From contig NC_083598.1 in the NCBI RefSeq assembly GCF_020882245.1, positions 88,107,714-88,171,713 on the forward strand: a DNA stretch of 64,000 bases, given 5' to 3'. This DNA comes from Rhopalosiphum padi. Lineage: Eukaryota > Arthropoda > Insecta > Hemiptera > Aphididae. Position numbers and translations under genes: made by a program. The notes beneath the pieces were generated by a model. The model searched no databases, was not told the origin of the DNA, and saw only the letters and a program-made list of their open reading frames with translations. Positions 63,930 to 64,000 of the stretch are shown here, piece after piece (the stretch's first letter is position 1; each line of letters opens with the position of its first letter).

Positions 63930-64000
63930 GTAACTTTTATAAAATTGGTTAACCACAACCAGAACTGCATGGGCTGGTACGTCGACCTTAGTAGTTCCAA
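63930..64000 (+). CDS. Possible partial exon at the right window edge
   Basis: A pyrimidine-rich acceptor 'attttttatttatag' ends at 63929. The sequence after it is open in one frame to the window end, reading '...VNHNQNCMGWYVDLSSS', with base composition unlike the flanking AT-rich DNA. The segment is too short to identify. The opposite strand is also open over most of it, so orientation is not certain. Confidence 0.3.

Noticed and set aside
1..64000. tRNA, rRNA, CRISPR, operon or viral features
   Set aside because: I scanned for these by eye and saw nothing that supports them; a covariance-model search would be the decisive check for tRNA and other structured RNA.

Overview
The window is AT-rich, intron-rich animal nuclear DNA. 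Introns are often only 53-75 bp, non-coding DNA is full of short TA-rich tracts and the recurring string 'tatacctacc', and several short hAT-type transposon remnants are present. Together with Egalitarian and insect-type ninjurin and Reeler genes, this suggests an insect, most likely a hemipteran such as an aphid. The species call is an inference. I saw no prokaryotic, viral, CRISPR, rRNA or tRNA features.

Layout. 0-5 kb: a transposase-like fragment at the left edge, a single-ORF acidic protein with a tandem internal repeat (1304-1993), and a 217-bp hAT MITE. 5-16.2 kb: two ninjurin genes in tandem on the + strand (10629-11359 and 14090-16169) with identical intron positions and phases. The first appears to have a distant 5' leader exon near 5.6 kb. 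19.7-29.6 kb: an egalitarian (egl) orthologue in seven coding exons, with a spliced leader carrying two upstream ORFs. 34.5-47.0 kb: a roughly 19-exon gene on the - strand. I do not recognise it, but its exons join in consistent phase into a protein of about 614-780 residues. 51.1-60.15 kb: a tandem duplication of about 4.1 kb. Copy A is an intact three-exon secreted Reeler-domain gene and copy B is a decayed pseudogene. A broken hAT transposase sits between them, and each copy has its own later hAT MITE. The last 4 kb is almost featureless except for a possible exon at the right edge.

How the genes relate. They do not form an operon or an obvious system. Egl is known to link localising mRNAs to BicD and dynein; ninjurins are membrane proteins involved in adhesion and membrane rupture; Reeler-domain proteins are secreted and immune-associated in insects. 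The best candidate for something undescribed is the unrecognised - strand gene. The repeat-containing acidic protein comes next. Gene models were built by eye from reading frame, splice dinucleotides and phase; no database search was run.
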